Source: Dyella psychrodurans (GTDB lineage Bacteria; Pseudomonadota; Gammaproteobacteria; Xanthomonadales; Rhodanobacteraceae). Taken from it: a stretch of 64,000 nt of DNA. Below, piece after piece: positions 12,698 to 23,300 of this stretch. How positions within the stretch are numbered: the stretch's first letter is position 1; each line of letters begins with the position of its first letter. The notes under the pieces were generated by a model. It was not told the DNA's origin and made no database searches. It saw only the letters and a program-made list of their open reading frames with translations. Both the position numbers and the translations under genes were made by a program. Where the stretch lies: positions 186,001-250,000 of the forward strand of contig NZ_QRBF01000003.1 in NCBI RefSeq assembly GCF_003363265.1, in the 5' to 3' direction.

Positions 12698-14137
12698 TCA
12701 CGCCTCGCCGTTGCGTGCGATCGATCGCCAGGCATGCCCCGCATCAAGCAACCGCTTCTGCGATGTCGGCCCTTCGGAGCCGGCGGCATAGAAATCCGGC
12801 GTTCCGCTTTGCCATGCATCCAGCACCGGCATCAGCAGACGCCACGCCCACTCCACTTCGTCGAAGCGCAGGAAGTGCGTGCGATCGCCCTCGAAAGCAT
12901 CCATCAGCAACTGTTCGTATGCCGAAAACTCGCGATGATCGGGACTCGCATACGGCGCCGTCAGCACCACAGGGCGACCTGCGAGCTCCAGACCCGGGCG
13001 CTTTGCCGTCACCAGCAAATCCATTTGCTCGACCGGGCGAATGCGAAAGATCATCCAGTTATTGCCCGCGTGCACGGCCTTGGGCAGCGCGCCGGGCACT
13101 TCGCGGAACTGCACGGCTATTTCGGAGTAATTGCTGGCCAAACGTTTGCCGCTGCGCAGATAGAACGGCACGCCGCGCCAGCGCCAGTTGTCGATTTCCA
13201 AACGCAGTGCCGCGAAGGTTTCCGTGCGCGAACCTCGCGCAATACCTGGCTCGCTGCGATAGCCAATAAGCTTCTTTCGCCCCAGCTGTCCCGCGCGATA
13301 CTGCCCGCGCACGGCATGCGAATCGATGGTCGCGGCGGTGATCGGCACCACCGAGCGCAACACTTCCACTTTGTGATTGCGCAACACCTCGGCATCCCAT
13401 TCCGCCAGCGGCGCCATCGCCGTGAGGCTGAAGAGCTGCATGAGATGGTTCTGCAACATGTCGCGCAGCGCACCGGCCTTGTCGTAGTACGCGGCGCGCT
13501 TTTCGACACCAAGCGTTTCCGCATAAGTGATCTGCACCTGCGCGATGTGCTGCGCATTCCAGATCGGCTCGATGAAGCGATTGGCGAAGCGGAACACCAT
13601 CAGGTTCTGCGTCGTTTCCTTGCCGAGGAAATGATCGATACGCAGGATCTGTTCTTCCTCCCAGTGCGCATGCATCTGCGTGCGCAGCGCTTCGGCCGAA
13701 GCGAGGTCCGTACCGAACGGCTTTTCCACCACGAGCCGCCGCCAGCCATTGCGCGGACTTTTGGCGACACCCGCCTCGCCCAGCGCCGTCGCCGCCACAC
13801 CGAACAGCGGCGGCGGCAAGGCGAGGTAGAACAAGGTGGCAGGACTTAGCCTGTCCTTGAGTGCCGACAACTGATCGGCCTTCAGTTCACCGCCCACGTA
13901 ATCGAGCTGGCGACGGAAGCGGTTCCACTGCGACGCGCTGTAGTCGGGCGCGAAGTCCTGCAAGGCCTTCTGGATGTGCCGCTCGAAATGCTCGCGGCTC
14001 CACGATTCCATGGCGTAACCGACAATGCGCAAATCCGGCGTCAGACCCAGCGCATGCAGCCGGTACAGCGCCGGCATCAACAGGCGTTTGGTGAGATCGC
14101 CGCTTGCTCCCAGGATGACAAGCGTCGTCGCGGCCAT
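12698..14137 (-). CDS. zwf: Glucose-6-phosphate 1-dehydrogenase
   Basis: Oxidises glucose-6-phosphate to 6-phosphogluconolactone with NADP(+), the entry to the oxidative pentose phosphate pathway. The protein has 479 residues. The coenzyme loop is ILGASGDLTKRLLMPALYRL near the N-terminus. The catalytic signature RIDHFLGKE is at about residue 171, and VVEKPFGTDL precedes it. It follows gnd by 3 bases and is the fourth gene of tal-pgi-gnd-zwf. No 6-phosphogluconolactonase gene (pgl) is in the operon, so that step is either spontaneous or encoded elsewhere. Confidence 0.96.
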   Translation of the reverse strand: MAATTLVILGASGDLTKRLLMPALYRLHALGLTPDLRIVGYAMESWSREHFERHIQKALQDFAPDYSASQWNRFRRQLDYVGGELKADQLSALKDRLSPATLFYLALPPPLFGVAATALGEAGVAKSPRNGWRRLVVEKPFGTDLASAEALRTQMHAHWEEEQILRIDHFLGKETTQNLMVFRFANRFIEPIWNAQHIAQVQITYAETLGVEKRAAYYDKAGALRDMLQNHLMQLFSLTAMAPLAEWDAEVLRNHKVEVLRSVVPITAATIDSHAVRGQYRAGQLGRKKLIGYRSEPGIARGSRTETFAALRLEIDNWRWRGVPFYLRSGKRLASNYSEIAVQFREVPGALPKAVHAGNNWMIFRIRPVEQMDLLVTAKRPGLELAGRPVVLTAPYASPDHREFSAYEQLLMDAFEGDRTHFLRFDEVEWAWRLLMPVLDAWQSGTPDFYAAGSEGPTSQKRLLDAGHAWRSIARNGEA

Positions 14138-14140
14138 GGC

Positions 14141-15187
14141 TCAGCCTTTGTTGTCGGTTTTGATTTCGTTGTGACCGCCAAACGAGTGGCGCATCGCGGA
14201 CAACACTTTGTTGGCGTACAGCTCGTTGCCTTGCGAGGTGAAGCGTCCGAACAATGCCGCGGTGAGCACCGGCACCGGCACGCCTTCGTCGATGGCGGCC
14301 TGCGCGGTCCAGCGACCTTCGCCGGAATCGGAAACGCGACCGGTGTAATCCTTGAGCGTGGGGTCGCGGCCAAGTTCCGCTGCGGTGAGGTCAAGCAGCC
14401 ATGAACCGATCACGCTGCCGCGCCGCCACAGCTCGGCGATATCGCCGAGGGGGAAGTCGTATTGATAGCGCTCGGGATGTTCCAGCGGCGACGTTTCCGC
14501 ATCGGCGGTGCGTTGCTGTTTACCCGCGTTGGCGTTCTTCAGCACGTTGAGGCCTTCGGCATACGCCGCCATCAAGCCGTACTCGATGCCGTTGTGGACC
14601 ATCTTCACGAAATGCCCCGCACCGTTGGGGCCGCAATACAGATAACCCTTTTCCGCCGCCGACGGCTCGCCCGAACGACCTTCGCTGCGCGGGGCGGCGC
14701 CAACACCCGGCGCAAGCGCGGCAAACACCGGATCCAGCCGCTTAAACGCCGGCTCCGGTCCACCGATCATCTGGCAATAACCACGCTCGCGGCCCCATAC
14801 GCCACCGCTCACGCCCACGTCGACATACATCAGCTTATGCTTGGACAAAGCTTGTGCACGGCGTAGATCTTCCACGTAATGCGAGTTGCCGCCGTCGATC
14901 ACGATGTCGCCCTCAGACAGCAAGGGCGTCAACTGATCGAGCACCACGTCCACCACCGCAGTGGGCAACATCAGCCATACCGCGCGCGGTCCGTCGAGCC
15001 TGGCGACCAGATCCTGGATCGAATCGGCAGCGGTGGCGCCGTGGCTGGCCGCTTCGCGGCGCGCTTCAAGATGCGTATCGAACACCACGCATTCGATGCC
15101 CGCTTCCTGCAATCGCCTCACCATGTTCAGACCCATGCGACCGAGCCCGACAAAGCCCAACTGCATCGCTTCCTTCTGTGCACTCAT
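14141..15187 (-). CDS. gnd: 6-phosphogluconate dehydrogenase, short (GntZ/YqeC-like) decarboxylating form
   Basis: A protein of 348 residues from ATG 15187 ([11 protein letters not shown]). It has the N-terminal NAD(P) fold [16 protein letters not shown], the substrate motif DGGNS, and the catalytic segment [20 protein letters not shown]. At 348 residues it belongs to the short 6PGDH class rather than the 470-residue Gnd. This class is often NAD-preferring, but cofactor choice is not proved here. The segment [20 protein letters not shown] near residue 165 looks like an insertion compared with the usual 300-residue enzymes. Its start overlaps the pgi stop (ATGA), so translation is coupled. Confidence 0.92.
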   Translation of the reverse strand: MSAQKEAMQLGFVGLGRMGLNMVRRLQEAGIECVVFDTHLEARREAASHGATAADSIQDLVARLDGPRAVWLMLPTAVVDVVLDQLTPLLSEGDIVIDGGNSHYVEDLRRAQALSKHKLMYVDVGVSGGVWGRERGYCQMIGGPEPAFKRLDPVFAALAPGVGAAPRSEGRSGEPSAAEKGYLYCGPNGAGHFVKMVHNGIEYGLMAAYAEGLNVLKNANAGKQQRTADAETSPLEHPERYQYDFPLGDIAELWRRGSVIGSWLLDLTAAELGRDPTLKDYTGRVSDSGEGRWTAQAAIDEGVPVPVLTAALFGRFTSQGNELYANKVLSAMRHSFGGHNEIKTDNKG

Positions 15188-17499
15188 GCCTTGTTCTCCC
15201 AGAGACGGAAGCCGCCCTTGAACGCATTCTTGTTGTCGCCGCGACGCACGCCCTCGGGCAGCTCCGGCAGATGTCGCACGTTGCCGCCGCCGAGCACGAT
15301 GTAATCCGGCTCGAGCGCAGCTTTGAGCTGTTCGATAACGTCGACGACGTGTGCGTGCCACTTCTTCTTGCCGAGATGCTTCATGCCGCGCGTGCCCACA
15401 TAGTCCTCGAACGTCCCTTTCTTGTACGGCAGGTGTGCCAATTCCATCGGCTCGATAATGCCGTCCACGATAAAGGCCGTGCCCAGGCCGGTACCCAGCC
15501 CGAGGAACAGCATGCGGCCGCCCTCGTAACTGCCCAGCGCCTGCATCGCCGCATCGTTGATGACTTTCACCTTGCAACCGAACGCCTTGGCGAAATCGAA
15601 ACCCATCCAACCCTTGCCGAGGTTGTGCGGATCGCGCGCGATACGGTCGTGCAACAACGGGCCGGGGTAACCGATGCTCACCGCATCGTATTTCCAGCTG
15701 CGGATCGCCGGGCGCAAGAGCTTGATCATCGCCTCGGGCGTCAGCGTGCGACCGGATTTGATCTCCACTTCGCGCGGATTGCCGCTCAGCATCGCCTTGA
15801 CGTGACTGCCGCCGATATCGATAGCCAGCACGCGATGTGCCGGCTTTTCTTTTGCAGCGGGTGCAGCCGCTTCGGTCTTGCGTCGTGCCTTGCGATACCA
15901 GGTGATGGCCGCGTTCGTCGCACTGTCGTGATGAAGCGGCTTGCGCGGGGATTCGATTTCGTCCACGACGCGCAGGGCGAGCTGCTTGCCCAGCTCCACA
16001 CCCCACTGGTCGAACGGATTGATGTCCCAGATCGCCGCCTGCGTGAACACCAGATGTTCGTACAAGGCCACGAGACTGCCCAAGGCATGCGGCGTCAGAC
16101 GCTCGGCCAACAACAGGCTGGACGGACGATTGCCTTCGAATACGCGATGCGGCGCCAGCTCGTCGCTGATGCCCTCGTCCTTCACCTGTTGCAGCGTCTT
16201 GCCAAGCGCCAACGCTTCGGCCTGCGCGATCATGTTCGCCAGCAGCAGATCGTGATGACGTCCCGACGGATTCAACGACTGACCGAAACCGACGAAGTCA
16301 CACGGAATCAGCCGCGTGCCCTGATGAATCAGCTGATAAAACGAATGCTGCCCGTTCGTGCCCGGCTCGCCCCAGTAGATGGGACCGGTGGCGTAATCGA
16401 CCGCGCTGCCTTCGATGGTGACGTGCTTGCCGTTCGACTCCATCGTCAGCTGCTGCAGGTACGCAGGAAAACGCTTCAGGTATTGCTCGTACGGCAGCAC
16501 CGCCACCGTTTCGGCACCGAAGAAATCGGTGTACCAGATGCCGAGCAAGCCCATGATCACCGGAAGATTGCGTTCCAGCGGCGCGGTACGGAAATGCTCG
16601 TCCATCGCGTGGAAGCCGGCGAGCATTTCATGGAACGCATCGGGGCCGAGGGCGATCATCGTGGAAAGGCCGATCGCCGAATCCATCGAATAGCGACCGC
16701 CCACCCAATCCCAGAATCCATACATCTGCTGAGTGGATATGCCGAACGCCTCCACCGCTTTTTCGTTGGTCGACAGCGCGACAAAGTGCTTGGCCACCGC
16801 TTTCTCGTCGCCACTCGCCGCAGCCAACAGCCAATCGCGCGCGCTGTGCGCGTTGGTCATGGTCTCCAGCGTGGTGAAGGTTTTAGAGGCGACGATGAAC
16901 AGCGTTTCGTCGGGACGCAGATCGTGCACCGCTTCGGCAAAATCGGTGTAGTCGACATTGGAGACGAAGCGCATCGTCAACGCGCGGTCGCTGAAATGAC
17001 GCAAGGCCTCGAACGCCATCACCGGACCGAGATCGGAACCGCCGATGCCGATATTGACGATATTGCGGATCGGCCGGCCCGAGAAACCCAGCCAGCGTCC
17101 TTCGCGGATCGCGTTGGCGAGTTCCGCCATGCGCTTGAGCACCGCGTGCACGTCCGGCACCACATTGACGCCATCGACCTTGATCGACTTCCGCGACGGC
17201 GTGCGCAGTGCCACATGCAGCGCGGCGCGCTGCTCGGTGGTGTTGACTTTCTCGCCCGCGAACATCGCATCGCGGCGCGCTTCCAATCCACACTCGCGCG
17301 CCAGTGCGAACAGATGCGTCAGCGTTTGATCATCTATGCGATGACGCGCGTAATCCAGCCGCCAGCCCACCGCTTCCGCGCGATAGCGTTCAGCGCGACC
17401 GGGATCCGCGGCAAGCAGATCGCGCAGATGCTGTTGGGCGATGTCGTCTTTGTGCTGCTCCAGCGCGCGCCATGCGGTTTTCTCGCGCAGCGCGCTCAT
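15184..17499 (-). CDS. pgi: Fusion protein: glucose-6-phosphate isomerase + ROK/polyphosphate-glucokinase-like domain
   Basis: One uninterrupted frame of 771 residues. Residues 1 to about 535 are a complete glucose-6-phosphate isomerase: [14 protein letters not shown] (149-162), catalytic Glu354 in TMESNGKH, His385 in [11 protein letters not shown] and Lys505 in WGVELGKQL. An Ala/Lys/Pro linker (about 536-555) leads to residues 556-771, a ROK-type sugar kinase: [11 protein letters not shown] (phosphate loop), [18 protein letters not shown], catalytic Asp649 in VINDAAMQ, and [12 protein letters not shown]. The zinc-binding cysteine cluster of ordinary ROK kinases is absent, as in polyphosphate glucokinases. 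The predicted product phosphorylates glucose and isomerises glucose-6-phosphate. The kinase donor (polyphosphate or ATP) is inferred. Its start overlaps the tal stop and its stop overlaps the gnd start. Confidence 0.9.
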   Translation of the reverse strand: MSALREKTAWRALEQHKDDIAQQHLRDLLAADPGRAERYRAEAVGWRLDYARHRIDDQTLTHLFALARECGLEARRDAMFAGEKVNTTEQRAALHVALRTPSRKSIKVDGVNVVPDVHAVLKRMAELANAIREGRWLGFSGRPIRNIVNIGIGGSDLGPVMAFEALRHFSDRALTMRFVSNVDYTDFAEAVHDLRPDETLFIVASKTFTTLETMTNAHSARDWLLAAASGDEKAVAKHFVALSTNEKAVEAFGISTQQMYGFWDWVGGRYSMDSAIGLSTMIALGPDAFHEMLAGFHAMDEHFRTAPLERNLPVIMGLLGIWYTDFFGAETVAVLPYEQYLKRFPAYLQQLTMESNGKHVTIEGSAVDYATGPIYWGEPGTNGQHSFYQLIHQGTRLIPCDFVGFGQSLNPSGRHHDLLLANMIAQAEALALGKTLQQVKDEGISDELAPHRVFEGNRPSSLLLAERLTPHALGSLVALYEHLVFTQAAIWDINPFDQWGVELGKQLALRVVDEIESPRKPLHHDSATNAAITWYRKARRKTEAAAPAAKEKPAHRVLAIDIGGSHVKAMLSGNPREVEIKSGRTLTPEAMIKLLRPAIRSWKYDAVSIGYPGPLLHDRIARDPHNLGKGWMGFDFAKAFGCKVKVINDAAMQALGSYEGGRMLFLGLGTGLGTAFIVDGIIEPMELAHLPYKKGTFEDYVGTRGMKHLGKKKWHAHVVDVIEQLKAALEPDYIVLGGGNVRHLPELPEGVRRGDNKNAFKGGFRLWENKA

Positions 17500-18569
17500 G
17501 CAGCCGCCTCCAGGCGCTGGCTCACGGTATCCAGCAGTTCATGCCAGGACTTCACGAACGCATCGGCGCCTTCCTTCTGCAGCACCTTGGCCAGCGGCTC
17601 GACTTCGATGCCCGCCGCCTGGAACTTGGCCAGCACGCTTGCCGTGTCGATGCCGTTCAAGCTCATCAAGCGCTCGGCCTTGCCGTGATCGGCGAAGGCG
17701 AGCAGCGTCTTTTCCGGCATGGTGTTGACGGTGAGCGGCGCAGCCAGGTGTTCGATGTAGAGCACGTCGCTGGCTTTGGGATCCTTGGTGCCGGTGCTGG
17801 CCCACAGCAGGCGCTGCACGCGCGCGCCGTTGTTTTGCAGGCGCTGCAGGCGCGGCGAATCGAGCAGCTTGCGGTAGCTGGCATAGATCTTGTCGCACAC
17901 CGCGAAGCCCAGCGTGTTGTGCAGTTCGGCGGGCACCTTGTCGACCACTTTCACGTCCCAGCGGCTGATGAACACCGACGCCACCGAGGCGACATCCAGC
18001 TCCAACCCCGCCGCGTGACGGCGTTCAAGGCCGCGCAGCCACGATTCGGCAGCGGCTTCGTACTGTTCGGGCGAGAACAACAGCGTGACGTTGATCGGCA
18101 CGCCACGGAAAATCAGTTCCTCGATCGCCCCGATGCCGGCCGGCGTACCCGGCACCTTGATAAAGAGGTTATGCACCGCCGCCTTCTTGTGCAGCGCTAC
18201 GGCCTGCTCGATCGTGCCCTGCGTGTCGTCGGCCAGCAGCGGCGACACTTCCAGCGACACCCAGCCATCCACGCCATGCGTGCGCTGGTACACCGGCTCG
18301 AAGATCGCCGCGGCGCGACGCAGGTCGTCGATGGCCAGGTCGAAGAACACCGCTTCCGGGTCCTTCCGGCCGCCCGCGCGGATCGAGGCGTCGTAGTCCT
18401 TACCGGTCTTGATCGCCTGGGCGAAGATCGTCGGGTTGGAGGTCAGGCCGGTCACCGTCTTCTCGTCGCGGTAACCCAGCAACGTGCCGTCGCCCAGCAT
18501 GCTGCGAGTGATGTTGTCCAGCCACAGGCTCTGGCCAAGTCCGTTCAGCGTGCGGGTCGGATGTTGCAT
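17496..18569 (-). CDS. tal: Transaldolase
   Basis: A protein of 357 residues of the longer bacterial transaldolase group. The Schiff-base lysine is Lys138 in [12 protein letters not shown]. The N-terminal [15 protein letters not shown] motif is also diagnostic. It exchanges three-carbon units between sedoheptulose-7-phosphate and glyceraldehyde-3-phosphate in the non-oxidative pentose phosphate pathway. An AAGGAG Shine-Dalgarno sequence precedes the ATG. It is the first gene of the operon and overlaps pgi by four bases. In some bacteria tal itself is fused to pgi; here they are separate but adjacent. Confidence 0.96.
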   Translation of the reverse strand: MQHPTRTLNGLGQSLWLDNITRSMLGDGTLLGYRDEKTVTGLTSNPTIFAQAIKTGKDYDASIRAGGRKDPEAVFFDLAIDDLRRAAAIFEPVYQRTHGVDGWVSLEVSPLLADDTQGTIEQAVALHKKAAVHNLFIKVPGTPAGIGAIEELIFRGVPINVTLLFSPEQYEAAAESWLRGLERRHAAGLELDVASVASVFISRWDVKVVDKVPAELHNTLGFAVCDKIYASYRKLLDSPRLQRLQNNGARVQRLLWASTGTKDPKASDVLYIEHLAAPLTVNTMPEKTLLAFADHGKAERLMSLNGIDTASVLAKFQAAGIEVEPLAKVLQKEGADAFVKSWHELLDTVSQRLEAAA

Positions 18570-18669
18570 GGTCTTACTCCTTACATGAAAAGAGGCGGGA
18601 TGGCGCGTCGTCGAGGTGCGTTGCGCACAGAGGCGGGGCGACGGCCTGATGGGGAAAGCTCAACGTTGG

Positions 18670-18697
18670 AATTTAAATCCATTCAGCAGAGTATCAA
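18670..18697 (-). promoter_or_regulatory. Possible promoter of the tal-pgi-gnd-zwf operon
   Basis: On the minus strand TTGATA (18692-18697), a 16-bp spacer and TAAATT (18670-18675) lie about 100 bp before tal. The match is moderate and the spacer is one base short. It lies in the 183-bp gap between tal and the HAD relic, where no other good candidate was seen. Confidence 0.4.
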
Positions 18698-18752
18698 GGG
18701 GCATATCGCGGCCTGATGACCAATGCGACTAAGTCCAGCCGACTGATCGGCC

Positions 18753-18953
18753 TCAGGCCATCTCCTGCCAACAGTAATACCGGCGGTGCGCCCGCTGCAG
18801 CATGCCCAGGTCCTCGTGCGTGTCGCTGCAGGCATAAATCACAGGAAATTCATTCAGATCCAGCACCTCGCAAATGCGTCGCGATTTCTCCGGCCCCACG
18901 CACGGCGCGCCGCGGTAACGCCCGGCGAGCATGCCGCCGCGCGTTCCCGGGCG
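18753..18953 (-). pseudogene. C-terminal relic of a HAD-family (IB) phosphatase
   Basis: The last 66 codons of this frame read GGMLAGRYRGAPCVGPEKSRR, then a segment like LDLNEFPVIYACSDTHEDLG and MLQRAHRRYYCW. This is the C-terminal third of HAD subfamily IB hydrolases (phosphoserine phosphatase-like), with the motif-IV pattern SDTHEDLGML. Upstream of about 18953 the frame no longer resembles the family and the DxD nucleophile motif is missing on this strand. The gene is therefore a 5'-truncated, probably frameshifted remnant. The parent function is unknown. Confidence 0.6.
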
Positions 18954-19284
18954 GGAGCAGAGCAGATCCAGACCGTGATGTCGGCGTCCATGGGGTGAGA
19001 TAACCATCCGCATCGCACAGGTTCGCGATGTGCCGGAACGAGCGAACTGCGATGAGCCGCATCTGGATGAGAGCCGCACGTCAGTCGCCAAAGATTGGCA
19101 CTGATGTCTTGTGAATATCGGGTCGACGCGCTTGCGCGACGGACATGTCAACAAGATGTCATACCCGTCACAGCGGTCGAACTTATAAATTTCGCGTTCG
19201 CCAAAACCGCCACTTGCTTTAACTGGATGCGAACGAACGGATCGATAGCCTGAGCTTCCCATCACAAACAACTGAGGAGTGCAT

Positions 19285-19452
19285 ATGGATCCCACGACCC
19301 TTGTTGCGCTGGTTGCGAGTGCGGAGCCATACGAAGACGGCAAGCGGGTGTCGTTCGAGCCTCTCGACGGCTATGTGCTGAATCCCTGGTCCGGCCTGTA
19401 TCAGGAAACCGACGCGACCTACGTGAATCGCCTGTCCGTGGAGACGGCTTGA
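19285..19452 (+). CDS. Small orphan protein, 55 residues, unknown function
   Basis: An ATG at 19285 is preceded by a clear GAGGAG Shine-Dalgarno sequence five bases away. The frame runs 55 codons to TGA: it starts MDPTTLVALVASAEPYEDGK, includes VSFEPLDGYVLNPWSGLYQE near the middle, and ends VNRLSVETA. There is no signal peptide or membrane helix. The composition is acidic with several Tyr/Trp. I do not recognise the family. The strong ribosome site and the position in a gap between a HAD relic and other small genes support a real gene. Confidence 0.55.
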   Translation: MDPTTLVALVASAEPYEDGKRVSFEPLDGYVLNPWSGLYQETDATYVNRLSVETA

Positions 19453-19534
19453 GGTCACGCGCCGATGCGGGGCGACCGCAAAATCTTCGAAGAAAATGGA
19501 ATGCGCAAGGCGATGCGCCGTCGCGCAGATGTTG

Positions 19535-19756
19535 CTACAGCGCCTGGATCGTAAGGCGATACTTTTTACCTGGCTGGAAGAAATCCAGCATCTTCGGCTG
19601 AGTAACCGTCATTTCCAATTCGCCGGCTGGAAATGGTTCGGCCGACCACGATGTGTTGTCACCCTGTCCGGCATGTACCGCCGACAAACTCACCGTGCGC
19701 GAATTTCCCGCCGAGGCATTGATCTCGTCCACGCCGAACGTCGCTGTGATCGTCAT
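19535..19756 (-). CDS. Small protein, 73 residues, resembles small phage-type proteins
   Basis: The ATG at 19756 is preceded on the minus strand by AGGAAGAGG, a strong Shine-Dalgarno sequence. The protein is beta-rich: TVSLSAVHAG, then SWSAEPFPAGELEMTV and FFQPGKKYRLTI. The pattern 'LSAV...W..P.G.LEMTVT.P....F.PGK.Y' recalls small conserved proteins seen in some tailed phages, but this is from memory of the pattern and not proved. No other phage gene is present. Function unknown. Confidence 0.6.
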   Translation of the reverse strand: MTITATFGVDEINASAGNSRTVSLSAVHAGQGDNTSWSAEPFPAGELEMTVTQPKMLDFFQPGKKYRLTIQAL

Positions 19757-20380
19757 GATCCTCTTCCTGTCTCGTTATGGTTGATGCGCACGATTTTCCT
19801 GCACCCGGGCTCAAGGCATTGTGTTCGACAAAGCGGGCATTCGGGCTTGGCGGTCGAACCATGTATGTCACCAACGCTCATGGACCGGCATGAGGTGATC
19901 TCGCGTTTTTTTGCGAAATCGGCAGATCAACCACGTTGGCATTGGCGATAGTCGCCCATCCAGGGATGCTCTGAATAAGCCTGCGCAGGCGACATGACTA
20001 CCGCTTGATCATGTCCATCTTGTGCTCAGCAAGATGCTCCTTCGACGAAAATTCATCACGAAACTCCCCCGCTTCTACATCATTGCGCCCTTTTTATCTT
20101 GCGCCGCAACAAGGCACCCCATCCCTCTGTTGCACTCCCCTCCTGCCAGTTTTCAAACGTTTTTTTGCGGCAATCGCAAATGAAGAAACGTTAGGCGGAT
20201 CTTGCAATTTCGTAATTGTGCGCACCCGACCGCTCTTATTCACTACACGAACGCTGCGAGTCGGAATGGAAGCCACGACATCGGAACGATTGGGGAGACC
20301 AGATGCCGCATAGGGACGCCTCGCAAGCCATATAGCCATCGCCAATGGCTCTTTAATAAGAATTAACGGGGAAAAATTAG
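19757..20380. other. Long gene-free stretch upstream of the TonB receptor
   Basis: About 620 bp with no credible gene on either strand. The part from about 20040 is richer in A/T than its surroundings and must hold the TonB receptor promoter. An imperfect inverted repeat tgcaatttcgtaattgt (20203-20219) is a candidate operator, possibly for the XylR-type regulator encoded beyond the receptor. No clear -35/-10 pair was found. Confidence 0.4.
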
Positions 20381-23300
20381 ATGACCGATACGACGCACTC
20401 TTTGGGCGTGCAGGGGCGCACGCGCTCACGCCCGGCACCGTCGAGTTCACGATTGGCAACGGCAATCTTGTTGGGGCTGGCGCTCACGTATGCACCGACC
20501 AGCGCATCCGCACAGACCGCGAGTCAGGACGGCAACACCACCGCCACCGCACCTGCACCCGCTAAAACCGCTGCCGGCAAGACGGATAAGAAGCAAGATC
20601 CGAAAAAGGATCAGAAAGACGTCAAGAACCTCGACGGCATGACCGTCACCGGCATCCGCGCCAGCCTTGAGTCGTCGCAGTCGCTCAAACAGAACGCCAC
20701 CCAGATTGTCGACTCCGTTACCGCGACGGATATCAATGCCCTGCCCGACCGCAGCGTGACCGAAACCCTGCAGCGCATCAGCGGCGTGACGGTAGATCAC
20801 TACTTGGCCGATGACGACCCGGATCATCCGTCCGCCGAAGGTAGCGGCGTGCTGATCCGTGGACTTCCCTACGTCGCCAGCCTGCTCAACGGCGCTGAAA
20901 GCTTTTCGGCCAACAACGGCCGCGCGCTGGGCTTCGAGGACGTGCCGGCCGAGCTGATGCAAGGCGTGGATGTGTACAAGAATCCGTCGGCGGAGCTCAT
21001 CGAAGGCGGTATCGGCGGCACCGTGGACCTGCGCACGCGCATGCCATTCGACGCTCCAGATCGGGTGATCGGCTTCTCGACGGGCGTCAATGAAGGCGAC
21101 ATGGCGAAGAAGAGCAAACCGTCCTCGTCATTCCTGTACAGCAATCGCTGGAAGACCGAAAACCTCGGCGAATTCGGCGCGCTGCTCGATGTGTCCTACT
21201 CCGAGCTGGCCTCGCGCACCGACGGCATCCAGGTCAATCCCTACGTCCTCGAACCGGAAAACCATGTCGGCAACTGCCCGTGCGAGCCCACCTCGTCCAT
21301 GGGCAACGTGGCCATTCCGGGCGATATCAACTACTACGAGATGGACATGCAGCGCAGGCGCACCGGTATTTACGGTGCATTCCAGTGGCGTCCGACCGAC
21401 AACCTGGAATTCGACTCGCGCTTCTTCCGCTCCACCTACGACCTGCAGTGGCAGGAGCACGAAGTCCAGGCCAACGAGGGCAACTACTACAACATGATCC
21501 CGGTGCCGGGCACGTCGTTCGGTTACAACAACGGCGTCTTCGAGAGCGGGGACATGGTGTCCGGTTCGTGGCAGGGCGGAGGCACGGGCCCCGCCAAGGC
21601 AACGCTGGACACGGGATGGCCGCCGATCGGCGGTCCGAATTACTACGCCCTCACCCGCGCGCAAACCCAGTTCACCCGCACCACCGACTGGTCCAACACG
21701 TTCAAGTACAACATCAGCGACAACATGATCTGGTCGGGCGAAATACAGTTCGTCAAGTCCACCGCCAATGAAACGGACTTCACGGTGTACAACCAGTTCT
21801 TCATGCCGCCCGCTAACCTGAACATGGGCAGCGGCACACCCAGCCTCACGCTGTTGAACAACACCACGTACGCGTACATCCCGTCGAACACCACCAACCC
21901 GAACAGCCTGACCAACTACGCCAACTACTATCTCGGCGCAGCGCTGGATCACTTGGAATACGACTACGCGATGGAGCGCACCGTACGTACCGACCTCGAA
22001 TACAACTTCGAGGACAGCAACTGGTTGCAGTACTTCCGCGTGGGCGTGCGCGCCACCAACCACGGCACATATAGCAACAACAACAGCAGCAGCTACAACT
22101 GGGGCTATATCAGCCAGGACTGGGCGGGCAGCTACAAAGGCCCCTCCTCGCTGGACTGGGCCAACAACATCCCGGCGTGGATGGAACAACAGTTCACGTT
22201 TGGCGACTTCTTCCGCGGCCAGACGAAGCTGCCCAGCACGCTGGTGTTCCCCAGCATGTCGCTGGTGGGCAATTACTACGGTGCGATCGCCGCGCTGCGT
22301 TCGCTTGAGATGTCTGGTGGCTGGTGTCCGCAGGTTTTCAGCGAAAGCGCGGGCGACGGATGCAACCCGGGCTCGGGCATGAGCGCGGACTATATGCACG
22401 AAACGACCCAGGCTGCCTATGCCTCGCTGTACTTTGGCAACGACACGGCATTGGGCATTCCGTTCGATGGCAACATCGGCCTGCGCTTCGTCCGTACCAG
22501 CGTGAGCGCCAACGGTTCGGTGACCTATCCTTCATCGGGCACCATCCAGAATCCCGCGGGCATCACGCCAGCCCAGATGGCCTTGTTCAACGGCATGACC
22601 ACGCCCATCAATGGCGGGTATGACTACCACAACCTGCTGCCCAGCCTTAACCTGCGCTTCAAGCTGACCGACGACCTGCAGTTGCGTCTGGCCGCCTCCA
22701 AGGCCATTACCCGACCCACCATCAGCCAGCTCAACTCGTACATGGTCATCGGTACGTCGTGGAGCTCGCCAGGGCCGGGCCAGCAGGCACAACTCGCGGG
22801 CTTTAACGCCACTACCGGCGGCAACCCGAACCTGAAGCCGCTGGAAGCCAACCAGTTCGACGCCGCGCTGGAGTGGTACTTCGCGCCCACCAGCGAGCTG
22901 TACACCACGCTGTTCAAGAAGAACATCTCCAACTACACCACCACCGAGGTGCATAGCCAAACCATCGACGGCGTGCCGGTGGCGGTGAGCGGTCCCACCA
23001 ACGCGGGTACGGGCACCGTCAAGGGCGCCGAAGTGGGCTACTCGCAGTTCTTCGACTTCTTGCCGAGCGTCTTCAAGGGCCTGGGCGTGCAGGCCAACTA
23101 CACCTTCCTGCAGAGCAGCAAGATCTACGGCACCACCTCGTGCGACCCGAACCATGGCAACGGCTCGTGCTCGGCCAACGACGTCGTCACCAACCCGGGC
23201 CTGCCCATGCAGGGTCTGTCGCCGCACAACTACAACATCACCGGCATCTATGAATACGGCGACTGGTCGGCTCGCCTGGCCTGGTCGTGGCGCAGTCGCT

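Noticed and set aside
14141-16006. A 621-codon reading of gnd extending into pgi
   Set aside because: The first 273 codons are out-of-frame pgi sequence. The 6PGDH fold starts at ATG 15187.
14854-17688. A 944-codon plus-strand frame opposite pgi and part of gnd and tal
   Set aside because: Shadow frame rich in His, Arg and Gln; it crosses three real coupled genes and lacks domains.
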